Shown: positions 45,465 through 57,010 of the stretch, in pieces
Layout: each line of letters opens with the position of its first letter
Position numbering within the stretch: position 1 is the stretch's first letter
Assembly (NCBI GenBank): GCA_033085395.1
Contig: JANQBS010000046.1
Location: 162,954 to 226,953 of the forward strand
DNA from: Xanthoparmelia taractica
Lineage: Eukaryota > Ascomycota > Lecanoromycetes > Lecanorales > Parmeliaceae
DNA length: 64,000 bases
Direction: 5' to 3'
Notes under the pieces: model-generated
What the model was told of the DNA's origin: nothing
Seen by the model: the letters and a program-made list of their open reading frames with translations, nothing else
The model's database searches: none
Program-made: the position numbers and the translations under genes

Positions 45465-46897
45465 ATGGCGACTGCACGGCTAATCAGCCGCATGCCGTCC
45501 TATAATGAGTCTTATCCAAGCCAGTCGTCATCGGGCAACTTGTCTAGCGGTAAGATTGCAGCAATTATTATTGGCACTGTTCTCGCCGTTGGCGTGGTGT
45601 GCCTGTTACTCTTCTGCCCACAATTACTGTTTGCGTGGTTAATGAAAAGTCGTTACCGAAATCGAGCTCCAGGAAACGGAGAGGTTCCTTTAAAAGACTT
45701 CCCTTCTCAGCGCCCAGGCCGGGCAAGCGGTAACGATAAAAGCAACAACGGAGGGAATGATGCAGCAAGCAGAAGACGGCGCCCGGAAGCCGTTCACGGT
45801 GGAACCGCTCAACCGCACTATAACCACATCCTAATCAGTAGGCCATCAGGGAGCCCTGTGGTCATCAACAACAACATTTACCTCGACTCGAGTGACCACT
45901 TGAAACCACTCCCGGCTCTAACCTCTCCACGAAATCCAGATCCTGCACCACCAGTTATAGGAATGCCACGAAATGCAGAAGCGGCTGCTAGAATCCGTAA
46001 TTTTCAGTCCGGCCCTCCACCTAACGGAGGTATACCACCGCAGAGGAAAAGACGTGGCGAACCTCCTGCGTCACATCCCAGGGCACCTACAGTAGAGCAA
46101 ACCTCAGCCTTCTGGGACGTGGCAGATTGGGCCCACGGCGTTGCTTCAGGGCAAGCTCCGCGTTCTTCAGCTCGAGCAACGCTAGGCTCGTCAATACGGG
46201 AAAGAGAGCAGCATCCCACACCACGGCGTGAAGAATCCTCCACACGAGTAAGAGCGTCCGGTGTCCCAGGCGCTTTTCCGGAAGATCAAGACGTTGTGGA
46301 AAACTTCCATCTGGTAACAGCCCCGGCACGGTTGCACGCCCCCAGTGCACCCACCCATGGGGACAATGGGTTCTGGGTACGAGAAGCGCGGGAAAATCGA
46401 TGGAGAAGGCAGGAGCAAGAAAATCGACGTGACAGACAGGGGAGAGAAGACCGAAGGGAGAGGCAGGAGAGAGAGGAAAGGCGCGAGCGTGATAGGCATG
46501 AAAGGGAGGAGAGGCGTGAGCGTGATAGGCTTGAGAGGGAAGATAGACGCGAGAGACAAGAGCGGGAGGAGAGAAGGGAAAGGCAAGAGCGAGCGGAAAG
46601 GCATGAGTGGCAGGGTGAGATAAGGTGATGAGTAATGTCTACGGATCAAGGAGATTGCTGGAGACAAGAACGTGGTCTAGTACTTGGGACGGTGTAGAGA
46701 GACAAGCGACAGTGATTGATAGCTTGATCCACGAGTCGATCAGCCAATATTTACCCGAGAATTCCTTCCCGCTCAGAACCCCCAGGAGCACAATCGTCCC
46801 ATCAGTACAATCACCAAGGACTCCTCGTCACCCTCTCCGAGCAGTATCCACATCTAGCAAGACAGTCATGAATTTGGATCTCTCGGCTATTGAGTAA
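45465..46897 (+). CDS. Single-pass membrane protein with N-rich motif and charged R/E repeat tail
   Basis: Not a recognised family. The main frame runs 45465-46628. An intron 46615-46697 (GTGAGA to GTGTAG) would instead join residue 383 in frame to an exon 46698-46897, giving 449 residues; I prefer the spliced form, with moderate confidence. A short Ser/Tyr-rich outer segment is followed by one membrane helix (about residues 31-58, IAAIIIGTVLAVGVVCLLLF). A basic KSRYRNR stretch then marks the cytosolic side. The cytosolic part is disordered and holds VVINNNIYL at about 132-140. Between 46400 and 46600 lies a run of RRERQEREE-type repeats. The next plus-strand gene, 0.85 kb downstream, has the same topology and a similar Ile/Asn motif. 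Confidence 0.7.
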
Positions 46898-47747
46898 CAA
46901 GTACTCTCTAAGTCAGCTATTCATCCACTTTCTGGCATACTTGACCCAGCTGAGCATTCCAACCAGTAGGAAGCGCAGAGACCGTTCCTTGCACGCTATC
47001 ATACCCAGAGCGTCTACCGACAGGAATTCTGGTTTGGACGTTGGATTTCCCCAACACTAAGGGCATGCCCACTCTTCTTTCCAGCGCTTTATACCTGATT
47101 TGAAATTTTATGAGGAAGTAAAGTATTGCTTTGTCAGGATGTGTAAGGTCGTCAGTGGTGAAGTCATTGCTTACCGTGTGCGTTTTCTGAAATCCTAGGC
47201 GTGCTTGATTAGAGACTCTGAAATTCGATGCCATGACATAAGTGACAAGGTCGGTACTGGTGGAAAGTCCTCCATAACTTACTTTGCGGCCTGAAATTTG
47301 TTCCGTGTTCTGATGCTTTCATTATTTCTTGTATAACGGAAAAATTGTAAGCGTGCTGCTTGCTTCTTGCCGTTAAATGCTATCGACAAAAACAATGTGC
47401 TTGCTATTCGTGATTCACTACGCCGAGTAGATGATGTTGTCTTGAATGCAACAATATCCTGTGTCAAACATACACCAGAAATGTACTGCAGGAGGATAAT
47501 TGACACTTCAGAGCTTACATGGTGTTGACAGGTCAGGTTCATGCGCTCCTCTGGGGAAATATACAGTTGAGATAGCTTTTGAAATGCTCCTCCTTCTTTC
47601 CTTATCTACGTCTTCGGAATATTCCGCCATTTTCTGCTGTCATCAGCTTGGACTCGTCTCTATATTGCGTTGATCAGCGCTTTTGAAGGAGATCCGACCT
47701 ACCGAGGCATTATTCTGATCCTTCCTTATCTTCACATACACTGAATC
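46898..47747. other. Spacer between the two single-pass membrane proteins
   Basis: An 850-bp spacer in which only short frames occur, none supported. The right end is the promoter of the next gene. Confidence 0.5.
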
Positions 47748-48728
47748 ATGTCAGTGCTTCCTACTCAGCTCCCCACGTTGAACGCCACGATACGCCATCA
47801 TAATTCAGGAGCGGCCGTCGCACCAGTCGTCAATACTGCCCACACGGTACCCTCCACAAGTTTCGCTCTCCAGTATCGCGAAGATAGTACCTGTACACAG
47901 ACAGTGGAGCTCCCCGTCTGGTATGGAGCCGACTACAACAGCTGCTCTATGCAGACGACAACGGCCCCTTGCTTTGTATCATTTCCGGCAAAATCTTGTC
48001 ATACGGCTCGCCCGAGTCCGCTTCTAGAAGCGTACGGCATATCGGGATCGACGAGATTGTGGATTGTCATTAGCGTAACAATATTTCTAACGATGAGTAT
48101 CCCTGTGGTCGTTCTATGGTTACGCTGGAAGCTCCGTGCTCCTCGTCGTGGTGGGAAGAGGAGCATCAGCGTCCAGCTTGAGAAAATGGAAGTCAGGAAC
48201 TCTTCGAAGGCGACCTCGGGCTCATCGTTGACCCCAGAGACTGATTCAAAGCCAACAAAGATGCCAAGGGGAGGGCGAAACATACTCGATCGTCTCCTGG
48301 GCAGAGATCGTGGTAACCCAGCACAAGGTTCAGGTACTCGTACGAAATCTTCCATCATGAATATTTCAGGACCCCCAACTTATTGTAAAATAGGGGACAT
48401 ACAAATCATAAACAACATCAACATCAACGGAAAGCGACCAAACCAACATATGAACCAAACCCAGCATGTTGATGGGCCACCCCCAATGTCACCGCGTATA
48501 GCGCTAGAATCGCTGCCTCTGAACCACCCAGCCCGGCTTCCTGAAAATCAGCCATGGATGCACCAAGATCAGAGCGGACGATGGGTTCCAAGAGGGGAGG
48601 GGTATCTCCATCCTGGTCTTCCACCTCCGCCACATTTGCGGAATGGGAGACACGAAAGCCTATCGGTAGACCAGGTAGAGGACGCAAGAAGAGAGAGACT
48701 GTATGTCCCTGGAGGGTGGCGTCACTGA
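47748..48728 (+). CDS. Single-pass membrane protein with Cys-containing ectodomain and N-rich motif
   Basis: Not a recognised family; 326 residues in one frame. The N-terminal ~100 residues hold several cysteines (at about 49, 66, 75 and 84) and Thr/Ser/Val-rich sequence. No cleavable signal peptide is obvious. One membrane helix spans about 104-125 (LWIVISVTIFLTMSIPVVVL) and is followed by the basic stretch RWKLRAPRRGGKR, which predicts a cytosolic C-terminus. The cytosolic part is Pro- and Gly-rich and contains GDIQIINNININGKR at about 216-230, then PPPMSPRIALESLPLNHPARLPEN. It lies directly downstream of another single-pass protein of similar layout. A sensor or adaptor role is only a guess from topology. 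Confidence 0.7.
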   Translation: MSVLPTQLPTLNATIRHHNSGAAVAPVVNTAHTVPSTSFALQYREDSTCTQTVELPVWYGADYNSCSMQTTTAPCFVSFPAKSCHTARPSPLLEAYGISGSTRLWIVISVTIFLTMSIPVVVLWLRWKLRAPRRGGKRSISVQLEKMEVRNSSKATSGSSLTPETDSKPTKMPRGGRNILDRLLGRDRGNPAQGSGTRTKSSIMNISGPPTYCKIGDIQIINNININGKRPNQHMNQTQHVDGPPPMSPRIALESLPLNHPARLPENQPWMHQDQSGRWVPRGEGYLHPGLPPPPHLRNGRHESLSVDQVEDARRERLYVPGGWRH

Positions 48729-50149
48729 AATTTGGAACGATGGGAACTGCGTGGGTGTAACTGCGAGAAAGCCATTAAATGTTGCGAGACGTTGATGGCT
48801 GAGATCTGAAATAGCTTGAGTTTGGTAACCTGGGGTGTAGCATCGGGACAAAGTGGCGACCAAGGCGAACGAAATATAAGACCTAGGCAGAATTGGCTTG
48901 GAAAGAGTGAGAATGACAGGCAAGTTCAAACGCTTCGACTCATGGCTCACAGAGCGCATCGAGCGCTCATGTTTGCTTAGTGTTTTTGCACTCATTTAAT
49001 AACACGTATATATCTCGAGAGCTGGGGAATAGCAGTTTCCAATATCTTTCTGTGACCTGTGTTCTTGCGAGTATGAATGGTGGAAGGGTGGGATATGAGA
49101 AAGTGGATCATAAGTGGCATTCATGAATGCTCTGCACGTTCGCTGCGATAAGACAGCCAACATTTCACGTGGGTGGAGGATGATAGTTTTGTGGAGGACG
49201 ACCCTCCTCCGATTTAAAGATGACCAATAACAGAGAGTAAGAATTTACTTCAGTGGGGTGTTTACTGTCGATAGCGAATTAGTACACAGCCACCCGGCTT
49301 CAAAAGCATGTTCCATGTGAAAAATTTCAGAATGATGTGGGTCTTGTCGGTGCCTGGTCGCTACTTCGTAGGCCATGGGTGGGTGGCACCAAATCGGCGG
49401 CCTTTAGAGCTTGACTCTGACACGCTGACCCATCTTTTTTTCATCTAGACTTGAGGCCAAGATGTATTCATCACCAGTAGAGATCTTAGTGGCGAGCAGG
49501 AGAGATTTTTTTGATATCGGGATAAGTTTAGGCTCGGCGATAAGATGTTCCGAGATCGCGCCATTTGTTCAAGCGTCTTCCCCCCGTGCCCCCCCACCGC
49601 CGCCTCACGACAGCTTCCATTTATCTTCCTAAATACTACCCTCATATTGTGAATCATAATGGACACGGCATGAGAGGTGCACGATCCTTTAGATGATATC
49701 TTCGATGTCTCTTTTGACTTTGCACGTCTCTGCTAGCTTGCTTGGTATGCCGTTCAATCGGACTTCAGATGTTGGTTCTGGCGGTTTGCGCTCGGCATCA
49801 TCCCGTAGCGGTAGGCTAGGAATGTGAAGAAGTTGTGAATCTTCTCCACCTTTACGCAATTGTGTTATTGCTTCTTCTCTCCACTTCTTTCCGGTTACAT
49901 ATCCATTGCTCTTCATATATTATCACTTGCTAACTCTTCTTCTTTTAATATGCAATTCCCCTTCTCTTCTGCACCCCGACTACCGTGTGGGCCGTCTTTA
50001 GCATTATGAGGCCTTGTCTAACTTGACAACAAAGAACTTCACCTATCTCACGCCAAGCTTGTTCAACAAGCTTGCCTCTCCCTTGAGTTGCTTTCTTCCT
50101 AATTGCTAATTGACTTAATTAATCAAGCCGTATTTTTCATCATCTAGAC
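48729..50149. other. Intergenic region upstream of the ThrE-like gene
   Basis: About 1.4 kb with no supported gene. The right end (49920-50149) is AT- and pyrimidine-rich and looks like leader or promoter DNA. Confidence 0.5.
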
Positions 50150-52968
50150 ATGCCGTCCCCAGAAGAGTCCTATACTCCAGCCTCACACGACGAAGAAAGC
50201 TCTCGAGATCAAAGTACAGAATCCAGCAAGCAACAGTCAAGAGAAGGGTCAAGACCACCCAAGAAGAGGCACAATGTACGCTTCACGTCAGGAGGGGAGT
50301 CAATGGACACTTCAGACAAAAGGGCTCCTTTCGACCTCCGAGACGATACCAACTCACCTCCCAGGCCTAAGCCATTACCCAGGACAAGGTCACATACAGT
50401 GAGAAGGAGCAGTTGGCTTTCAGCTACGTGTCCGCCTAATCCCGAGAAGCCCTTGGATATTGCGGAATCGCCTGTCCGCGCACCAGTCCCTAAACCCAAA
50501 CCTTCCATCATGAGACTGCCTTCAAATGACTCGGATTCGGGAGACGGCGACAATAAGCCTGAGAACGATGAAGACCAGGAGGGTGAAGACGAGGAGGAAG
50601 ACGAGGAGGATGAGCAAGCAGTGGGAAAGGCCATATCACAGCAGACGGCACTGAACAGGGCCGAACGGCTTTCTCGTATGATGGGCAGTCATTCTGCTCC
50701 TGGGTCCAGATATTCGTCCCCACAAAGACCACAGAGGATAATCGCCCGATCTCCACCTCCATCTCCGCCTCCCGAGGGAGAAAGACAAGTAGGGCTCGAC
50801 TTGAACGACATTCCCATGGAGAGATTAAACACAAGACGGACGAAGTTTGGGATAGAAGACGACTCGGATGAAGATGAAGGAGATGAAAAGAATACCGAGA
50901 CGTCGTCCTTAAAGAAAGGGAAAAAAGCGTCAAGTCGATTCTACGCTCGAGCTGCTCGTTTGGTTGCACATCATAAGTCATCACGGATAACTGGATTGTT
51001 CAAGGTTTCGGCCGAGCCGTCGCTCGAAACCGCTTCAGGTGTTCAGACGCCGGTGTATGAACGAGATCCCCATCATTATGTTCCCAGGCCCAAAGAATAC
51101 CGTGAAGGTTACCTCTCTTCACTCCTTAAACTCTATAATGAGCAGGGGGTTGGAAGCGCTCTGTCTCATATACCTTCTGGTCTCGATGCTATAACTCGGG
51201 CGGCACATCGACGCGACAATGATGCTCAATCCTTGATTGGATCAACAGCTTCAGGAGCAACAACTCCTGCACGCACTCCAGCAACGACACCAGCCGGTTC
51301 ACCAACGTCTTCCGGCGCTAGTACCCCAAAAGCCAAGCATCAGAAGTGGTATTATAAAAACCCTCAGAGCCAGTCTACTGGAGCTTTGTCGGATCTCGTC
51401 AGCTCATCTACTGTCTTTGCTCAGCCAACAACTGGCTCTAGTCAGGCATCGAAGGCTATCAAACCAAAAGGGAAGCACAGACCATTGAGCACTCAGGCTT
51501 TGGATACTGTTATGGGCAAGAAGAAGAAGGGCCACAAAAACGACGACTCGATCCGGATACAAGTACATATTGCGGAGACGATGCAAAGGCAAGGGTATCT
51601 TATCAAGATTTGCAGAGCCCTTATGACATACGGAGCCCCGACGCACCGGCTTGAAGGTAGTTATCCATGTGGAAGTTTTCTTAAACCTCGCTAATCTACA
51701 ATATAGAATACATGCGTATGTCATCCAGAGTACTGGAAATTGACGGCCAATTCCTTTACATCCCCGGCTGTATGATCGTATCCTTTGACGATCAGTCGAC
51801 GCATACGACGGAAGTCAAAATAGTCCGCGCCACACAAGGGGTCGATCTTGGAAAGCTTCGCGATACTCATGAGGTGTACAAAGAGGTGGTGCACGATACC
51901 ATAGGCGTTGAAGAGGCAATGGAACGTTTGGACGGAATCATAAGTAAGAAGGATCATTTTAGTCCGTGGTTCCGCGTGATTGTATACGGATTCGCCAGCA
52001 TGTGTGTTGGACCATTCGCTTTCGGTGCTCGTCCGATCGACATGCCCATCGCTTTCTTACTAGGCTCTCTCTTGGGCATCATGCAACTCATACTTGCCCC
52101 ACGGTCGGATCTCTATTCCAACGTCTTTGAAATCTCTGCCGCCGTCCTGACTAGCTTCCTCGCTCGAGCCTTCGGTTCCATCAATGGCGGCCAGCTATTC
52201 TGTTTTTCGGCTCTTGCTCAGTCGGCCATCGCCTTGATCCTACCAGGCTACACCATCCTTTGTGGGTCCCTTGAGCTTCAGTCACGGAATATTGTCGCTG
52301 GTTCCGTACGTATGGTTTACGCTATCATATATTCTTTATTCCTCGGCTTCGGCATCACTATCGGCACAGCTATTTTTGGTGCCATCGATAAGAATGCGAC
52401 CAACGAAACCACCTGCACGACAACCATGCCGGTCTGGTTCAAATTCATCTTCGTGCCACCCTTTACGCTATGTCTCATCGTCATCAACCAGGGCAGGTAC
52501 AAGCAAATGCCGATAATGCTCGTCATCGCTTTTGCCGGGTACGTGGTCAACCATTTCTCGGCGCAGCGCTTCTCTTCAAACGCCCAAATAGCAAATACAC
52601 TCGGCGCTCTCGCCATCGGTGTTGTTGGAAACCTGTACAGTCGTCTCCGCCACGGCCTGGCGGCAGCCGCACTTCTACCAGCCATCTTCGTGCAAGTGCC
52701 GTCGGGCCTCGCTGCGGGAGGCAGCCTGATCAGCGGGCTGTCGTCCGCAAATCAGCTTACGAACCAAACGGTCAATGGCACCGTGGCCAACGGGACGACC
52801 ACCATCAGTAACGCAGCCAGCACTTCTACTGTCAATGTCAATAGCGATGTCCTTAATGTCGCATACAGCATGATTCAAATCGCGATTGGAATTACCGTGG
52901 GACTTTTCATGAGTGCGTTGTTTGTTTATCCTTTTGGGAAAAGGAGGAGTGGGCTGTTTAGTTTTTGA
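50150..52968 (+). CDS. PRM10: ThrE/Prm10-type membrane transporter
   Basis: Member of the DUF1212/ThrE family, which includes yeast Prm10 and bacterial threonine exporters; the fungal substrate is not established. Exons 50150-51656 and 51707-52968 give 922 residues in frame. The first ~480 residues are soluble and disordered, with a strongly acidic run at about 130-160 (EDQEGEDEEEDEEDEQ) and Ser/Thr/Pro-rich stretches. The ThrE domain begins at QVHIAETMQRQGYLIKICRA, with YGAPTHRLEEYM crossing the intron, and continues through IPGCMIVSFDD. About ten membrane segments follow, including IVYGFASMCVGPFAFGA, IAFLLGSLLGIMQLILA and MIQIAIGITVGLFMSALFVY. N-glycosylation sequons cluster between the last segments (NQTVNGTVANGT). 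The intron is GT-AG with a GCTAAT branch site. Confidence 0.92.
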
Positions 52969-54817
52969 TTTGCTTTTATCGGCATGGGTTGGAATGCATC
53001 TGCTACGGCAGTCAAAAAAGCGATGCGAGAGGTCTGGATTATTTTTTGCATACATAGCGATTGGGTATTCTTGCTGTTTTGCATAGCGCTGGTTTGAGGA
53101 GGGTGGTATATGATTTACGTCTATGAAGTGTATGATGGTAGGATACAAAAGCGACGACGCTCAGGTTGCATGAGCCAGCACACGGGAACTAGCATGCAGT
53201 TATACAGTTGTACAGATGAACCAGTCGCATTCTTATTCTTCGAATGAAAAGTAACGGTGTCAGCGTCCTTACGCACATACATAACCCCCATCCCCGATCC
53301 CCGATCCTCCATTTCCCCCTTTCTCCGGCCCGCAACCCCGTCCAGCGCCAAAAAATAATATAAAAGTAAATGTAATAATAAAAACCTAAACCACACCACA
53401 CAGCCTCCCCTTAACCCGTCTCTTTCCCCGTCTCTTCCCCCCATCTCCACCCCTAACCCCAGCACCCACCCACCTGACTTGCCGGACAGACATACCCCCC
53501 CTCCCCTCCCTCCTCCCCCCTTCCCCTTTCCCTCACCACATCCCTCCCCTTTATTTCCCCACTACACGAACGCCGGCATTCACATCACCCACACTCACAC
53601 CAACCCCAAGATTCCCAAACCCGAACTCACTCCCAATATTCCACCTCCCCTGCCGAAAAACGGTGGATATCCTTATCATTGGGGCCCCCGTTGACGGAGC
53701 TGCTGGTTGCAGTTGCGCATAAGGACGAGGAGGAGGGAGAGATGGAGAGGGAGTGAGGTAGAGGAGACGTGAGATAAAGGAGATAGAGGAGGAGGAGGAG
53801 GAGGAGGAGGAGGAGGAGGAGGAGGAGGAGGAGGAGGAGGAGGAGGAGGAGGAGGAGGAGGAGAAGTGAGAAGAGAAGAAGAATGATACGAAGGGAAGGA
53901 AAGAGGGAAGAGAAGAGGGAAGAGAAGGAAAAGGAAAGAAGAGGAGAGGAGAGGAGAGGAGAGGAGAGGAGGGAGAGATGGAAGAAGAGATAGAAGGAGG
54001 AGAAGAAGAGAAGAGAAGAGAAGAGAAGAGAAGAGAGAAAAGAAAGGAGGAAAGGAAGGAGAAGAAAAGGGAAGAAAAGGGAAGAAAAAAGAAGAAAAGA
54101 AAAGAAAAAAAAGAAAGAAGAGTAGAGAAAAGAGGAAAGAAGAAGAAAAAGGAGAAGAAACGGGAAGGAAAGGGAAGGGAAGGGAAGGGAGGGAAGGGAG
54201 GGAAGGGGATGGGTCTGGGATGGGTGCGGTTTTGGCACAGGGTTGGGTGGGGGTCGATGGAGAGGGAGGGGGGATGGCGCTGCGGGAGTTGTAGGTGGAT
54301 GGGATGTATATGGGATGGGGATGTTCGTGGTGCGGGATGAATGGAGGAGGTGGTGTTTTGGTGAGGAGTGTGCAGGAGAGAGAGAGAGGTGGTTGTGTGG
54401 ATAAGGAAAGGAAGAGGAGGAGGGTGGGTCGTGGAGCAACAGGTCGTATATTATTGTTATTGTTTCAGAAATGGTGTTTGAAGGTTGGATGGAGGGCAGT
54501 CAGGGATGAAGTGAGGGCGGGTGGGTGAAGCGATTCCTGCCTAGCAGGAGTGGTGGGCGGTGGAAGTGTTCTGCGTAAAAGACATGTTATGATTTGAATT
54601 CAAGGGGTAAAAAATGATAGGGAGTCTTCGGCAAGGAATCTCTGATCTGGCAGACTTGAAGATCGCGATGTCCTTGTCGCTTTTCAGCATCACGGGGTGG
54701 GTTTCGATGGAGTCGTACGAATACTTGCATGCGCGCGATACAAGCGAGCGCAGGGATAAAAGAGAAAAGGAATTGTATATAAAATAGGTTATTAACGATT
54801 AAAATTCGAGCTCGTCG
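52969..54817. other. Convergent intergenic region with extreme strand asymmetry
   Basis: This separates the stops of the ThrE-like and glutamate-cysteine ligase genes. From about 53280 to 53640 the plus strand is pyrimidine-rich, mostly C. From about 53700 to 54540 it is almost pure purine, including a perfect GGA run. Open frames here, on either strand, are low-complexity artefacts. Confidence 0.8.
53781..53865. repeat. GGA/GAG trinucleotide microsatellite
   Basis: Close to thirty uninterrupted GGA units on the plus strand, at the centre of an 800-bp polypurine tract. Confidence 0.92.
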
Positions 54818-57010
54818 TCATCGATGCGTTGGCACAGGCTGACCGTTAGGCCGAGCTGCCCATCCAGACCTCAACATCTCCTCACCCAACCCATTCTTAC
54901 CCTCATTTTCCGTAATGTTTTCCACGGCCGTGATGAGATCGTAGTTTATATCCTCGCTGACAACGCTGTCGCCTTTATAATCTTGATGACTGCGAACGAA
55001 ATGTCGTATCCATTTCGCGCCTGTCCATAATTGACCAGAAGCACGCTTGCGAATCAAGTCGAGATACCGAGCCAGCTCGCAACGCGTCTCGACGTCGACA
55101 TTCACGCTGTTAAGGTAGGATTCTACGAGGGGAACAAGGCCGGGAAAGCCCTCACCAGGCTGGCCGTTGATGATATCGTCAACGGTCATTAGCGAATGTT
55201 CGTCTTCGACTGGTCCTGTAGGTGTTGGTGGTCGAGAGGGTAGGTAGGCTGGAGTGGTGGTGCCCGATGCACCGTTTGCTTTCACCGGTCGAGGTGGGAG
55301 AGGATCGTTGCGGAAATGGAATTTCTGGTCAAGGACTGCATTTCGTAAATGAGCGGTTTCCATATTTGCCGTCGTGAGAGGTATTGGTATGTAGAAATTG
55401 AGATCGAAGCTGAGAATGGCGCGAGTGATTAAAACAATGAAGATAGAGAAGGCGGCATTTTCGAAGTCGGTGATTTGTATTTCCATGGGACGAAACTCAA
55501 CTCGCCACCCAGTGTCTTTGTCATGTGGCGGAGGCTTGAAGCGCATGTGTTGCCAATTCGTCGATTGCAGATTCTCAAAGTGGTCGGTCTTGTTCAAATC
55601 AAGCTCTTTGAGATCTTCGGCGAAGATGACGATAGGGTCTCGGATGAAAAGGTGAGCAAAGTGTGTTGCTAGCAAAGCATCCATGCCGCCGTCCATAAGC
55701 TGCTGCTTCAAGTCTTCATCCACGACCAGGTTAGGATCCATGTATTCTTTCCGTAATCGAGGATCCTGAGAGATGTACGTTGAGTTTGAGGCATACCTCG
55801 ATTTAGGTATTCGCCATCGGTCGTGCCTTAGTGGCTGCAGGAAGTCAGTGAACATCTATTATTGTACGCTTTGGAGCTACTTGCAGCTTCACCGAGTTCT
55901 TCGGGCGTTCGATCGTCTACTGCTCGACTGATTTGGTTCCACCTTACGTCTGTATCTGCAAGGAAGCCCTTGTATATTGGCGTTGCAGCAGTAAGTGCCA
56001 ACATTATGGGACCCAAAGGGCTAAGTTGATCGTAAAGCCGTCGACCTTCAATGATGTTCTTGGCTTGGAAGGTGATCTGCAAGCAACAGCTACCCATCCC
56101 GAACGCCATAGCGTCCATGTAGATGTGATTATCCTTCACCGCACCGTTTCGTACATCATCATCCTCAGGCCAATTGTGCATATCGTAGTCGACCGTAGGA
56201 TCTTTAAAAGGAACCGGGGTGTTCTTGTCTTTAAATATGGGCACGTTGATCTCAACCTTCCGTCCCCTTCGAGACCGAATGTTTGCGGCCAATGTAGGGA
56301 AGCGAATATGAGGATTTGCAATCTCGTCAGGAAGAAATTGTGACCGCAACCTCTCGCCGGAGGGTGGGTAATAGGGAGTGATGAAGTCATCCTTGGTGCC
56401 TAATCGAGGGAAAGTCGTCAGAGTTATTGGATACTCATTCGATTCCATGTGGTCTTTGGCCATGATCCGCCTTTGAACATGTCAGCTCCGACCTTTTTCA
56501 GAGGATACCTGGTGATATTGACCAACCGCCATCTCATGTTCGGTTCCACATCTAGTAGGTCCTTGAATCCGATTCCCCAAGGTCTACCCGGTGTCGCTTC
56601 CAACATGAATCTACCAAACTCGGGGTGGAAGACCGGAATGGCGTCACCGTTACTTTTTACCACCTGAAGGTCTGGTACGCAACCCCCTTTCTTGCTCAAG
56701 GCTTCATCTTCTGCCAGGGCCTTGAGAATGTCCGCTTGTCTCAAAGACAGCTTAACTTTCCGACGCTCTTCTTCAAAAGCCACGACGAGGTACTCTATCT
56801 CATCACCCCACCGCAGAGCATCCCTTTCTTTGCCCTTTGCGCGCTCCCATATTGCCAGCAATTGCTGGATGCCCCACTGCCGGACATGGTCTGCATTCTT
56901 CTTGGCTTCTGGCCAATCCAGAGGGGTCCCGAGGGCTCTATGGAGAAACGGGTAATTAGCTTGGAGATGACATGTAGTCTACAAAGTGATTGGACTCACA
57001 AGAGCCCCAT
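54818..57010 (-). CDS. GCS1: Glutamate-cysteine ligase, catalytic subunit
   Basis: ATP-dependent formation of gamma-glutamylcysteine, the rate-limiting step of glutathione synthesis, in the cytosol. Four minus-strand exons, 57010-57000, 56937-56509, 56470-55885 and 55834-54818, give 680 residues in frame. The start MGLLALGTPLDWPEAKK is characteristic and needs the 11-nt first exon. Family blocks include LRWGDEIEYLVVAF, FMLEATPGRPWG, NITRRIMAKDHMESNEYP, FPRLGTKDDF, MDAMAFGMGSCCLQITFQA, PLGPIMLALTAATPIYKGFL, RFKPPPHDKDTGWRVEFRPM and WIRHFVRSHQDYKGD. The second intron (56471-56508) is only 38 nt. The third (55835-55884) has a GC donor (GCT|GCAAGT to CTGCAG), the only choice that joins GEELGEA to PLRHDRW-type sequence in phase. 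An acidic reading DDDELEF in another frame lies just past the stop. Confidence 0.95.

Noticed and set aside
53627..54439. Long minus-strand frame of 270 codons of Leu/Ser/Phe/Pro
   Set aside because: It is a translation of the GA/GGA polypurine tract; low complexity, no family, no splice context.
54799..54820. Acidic DDDELEF end for glutamate-cysteine ligase in another frame
   Set aside because: Reaching it needs a frameshift or an intron with no acceptor; the in-frame stop at 54818 is accepted.
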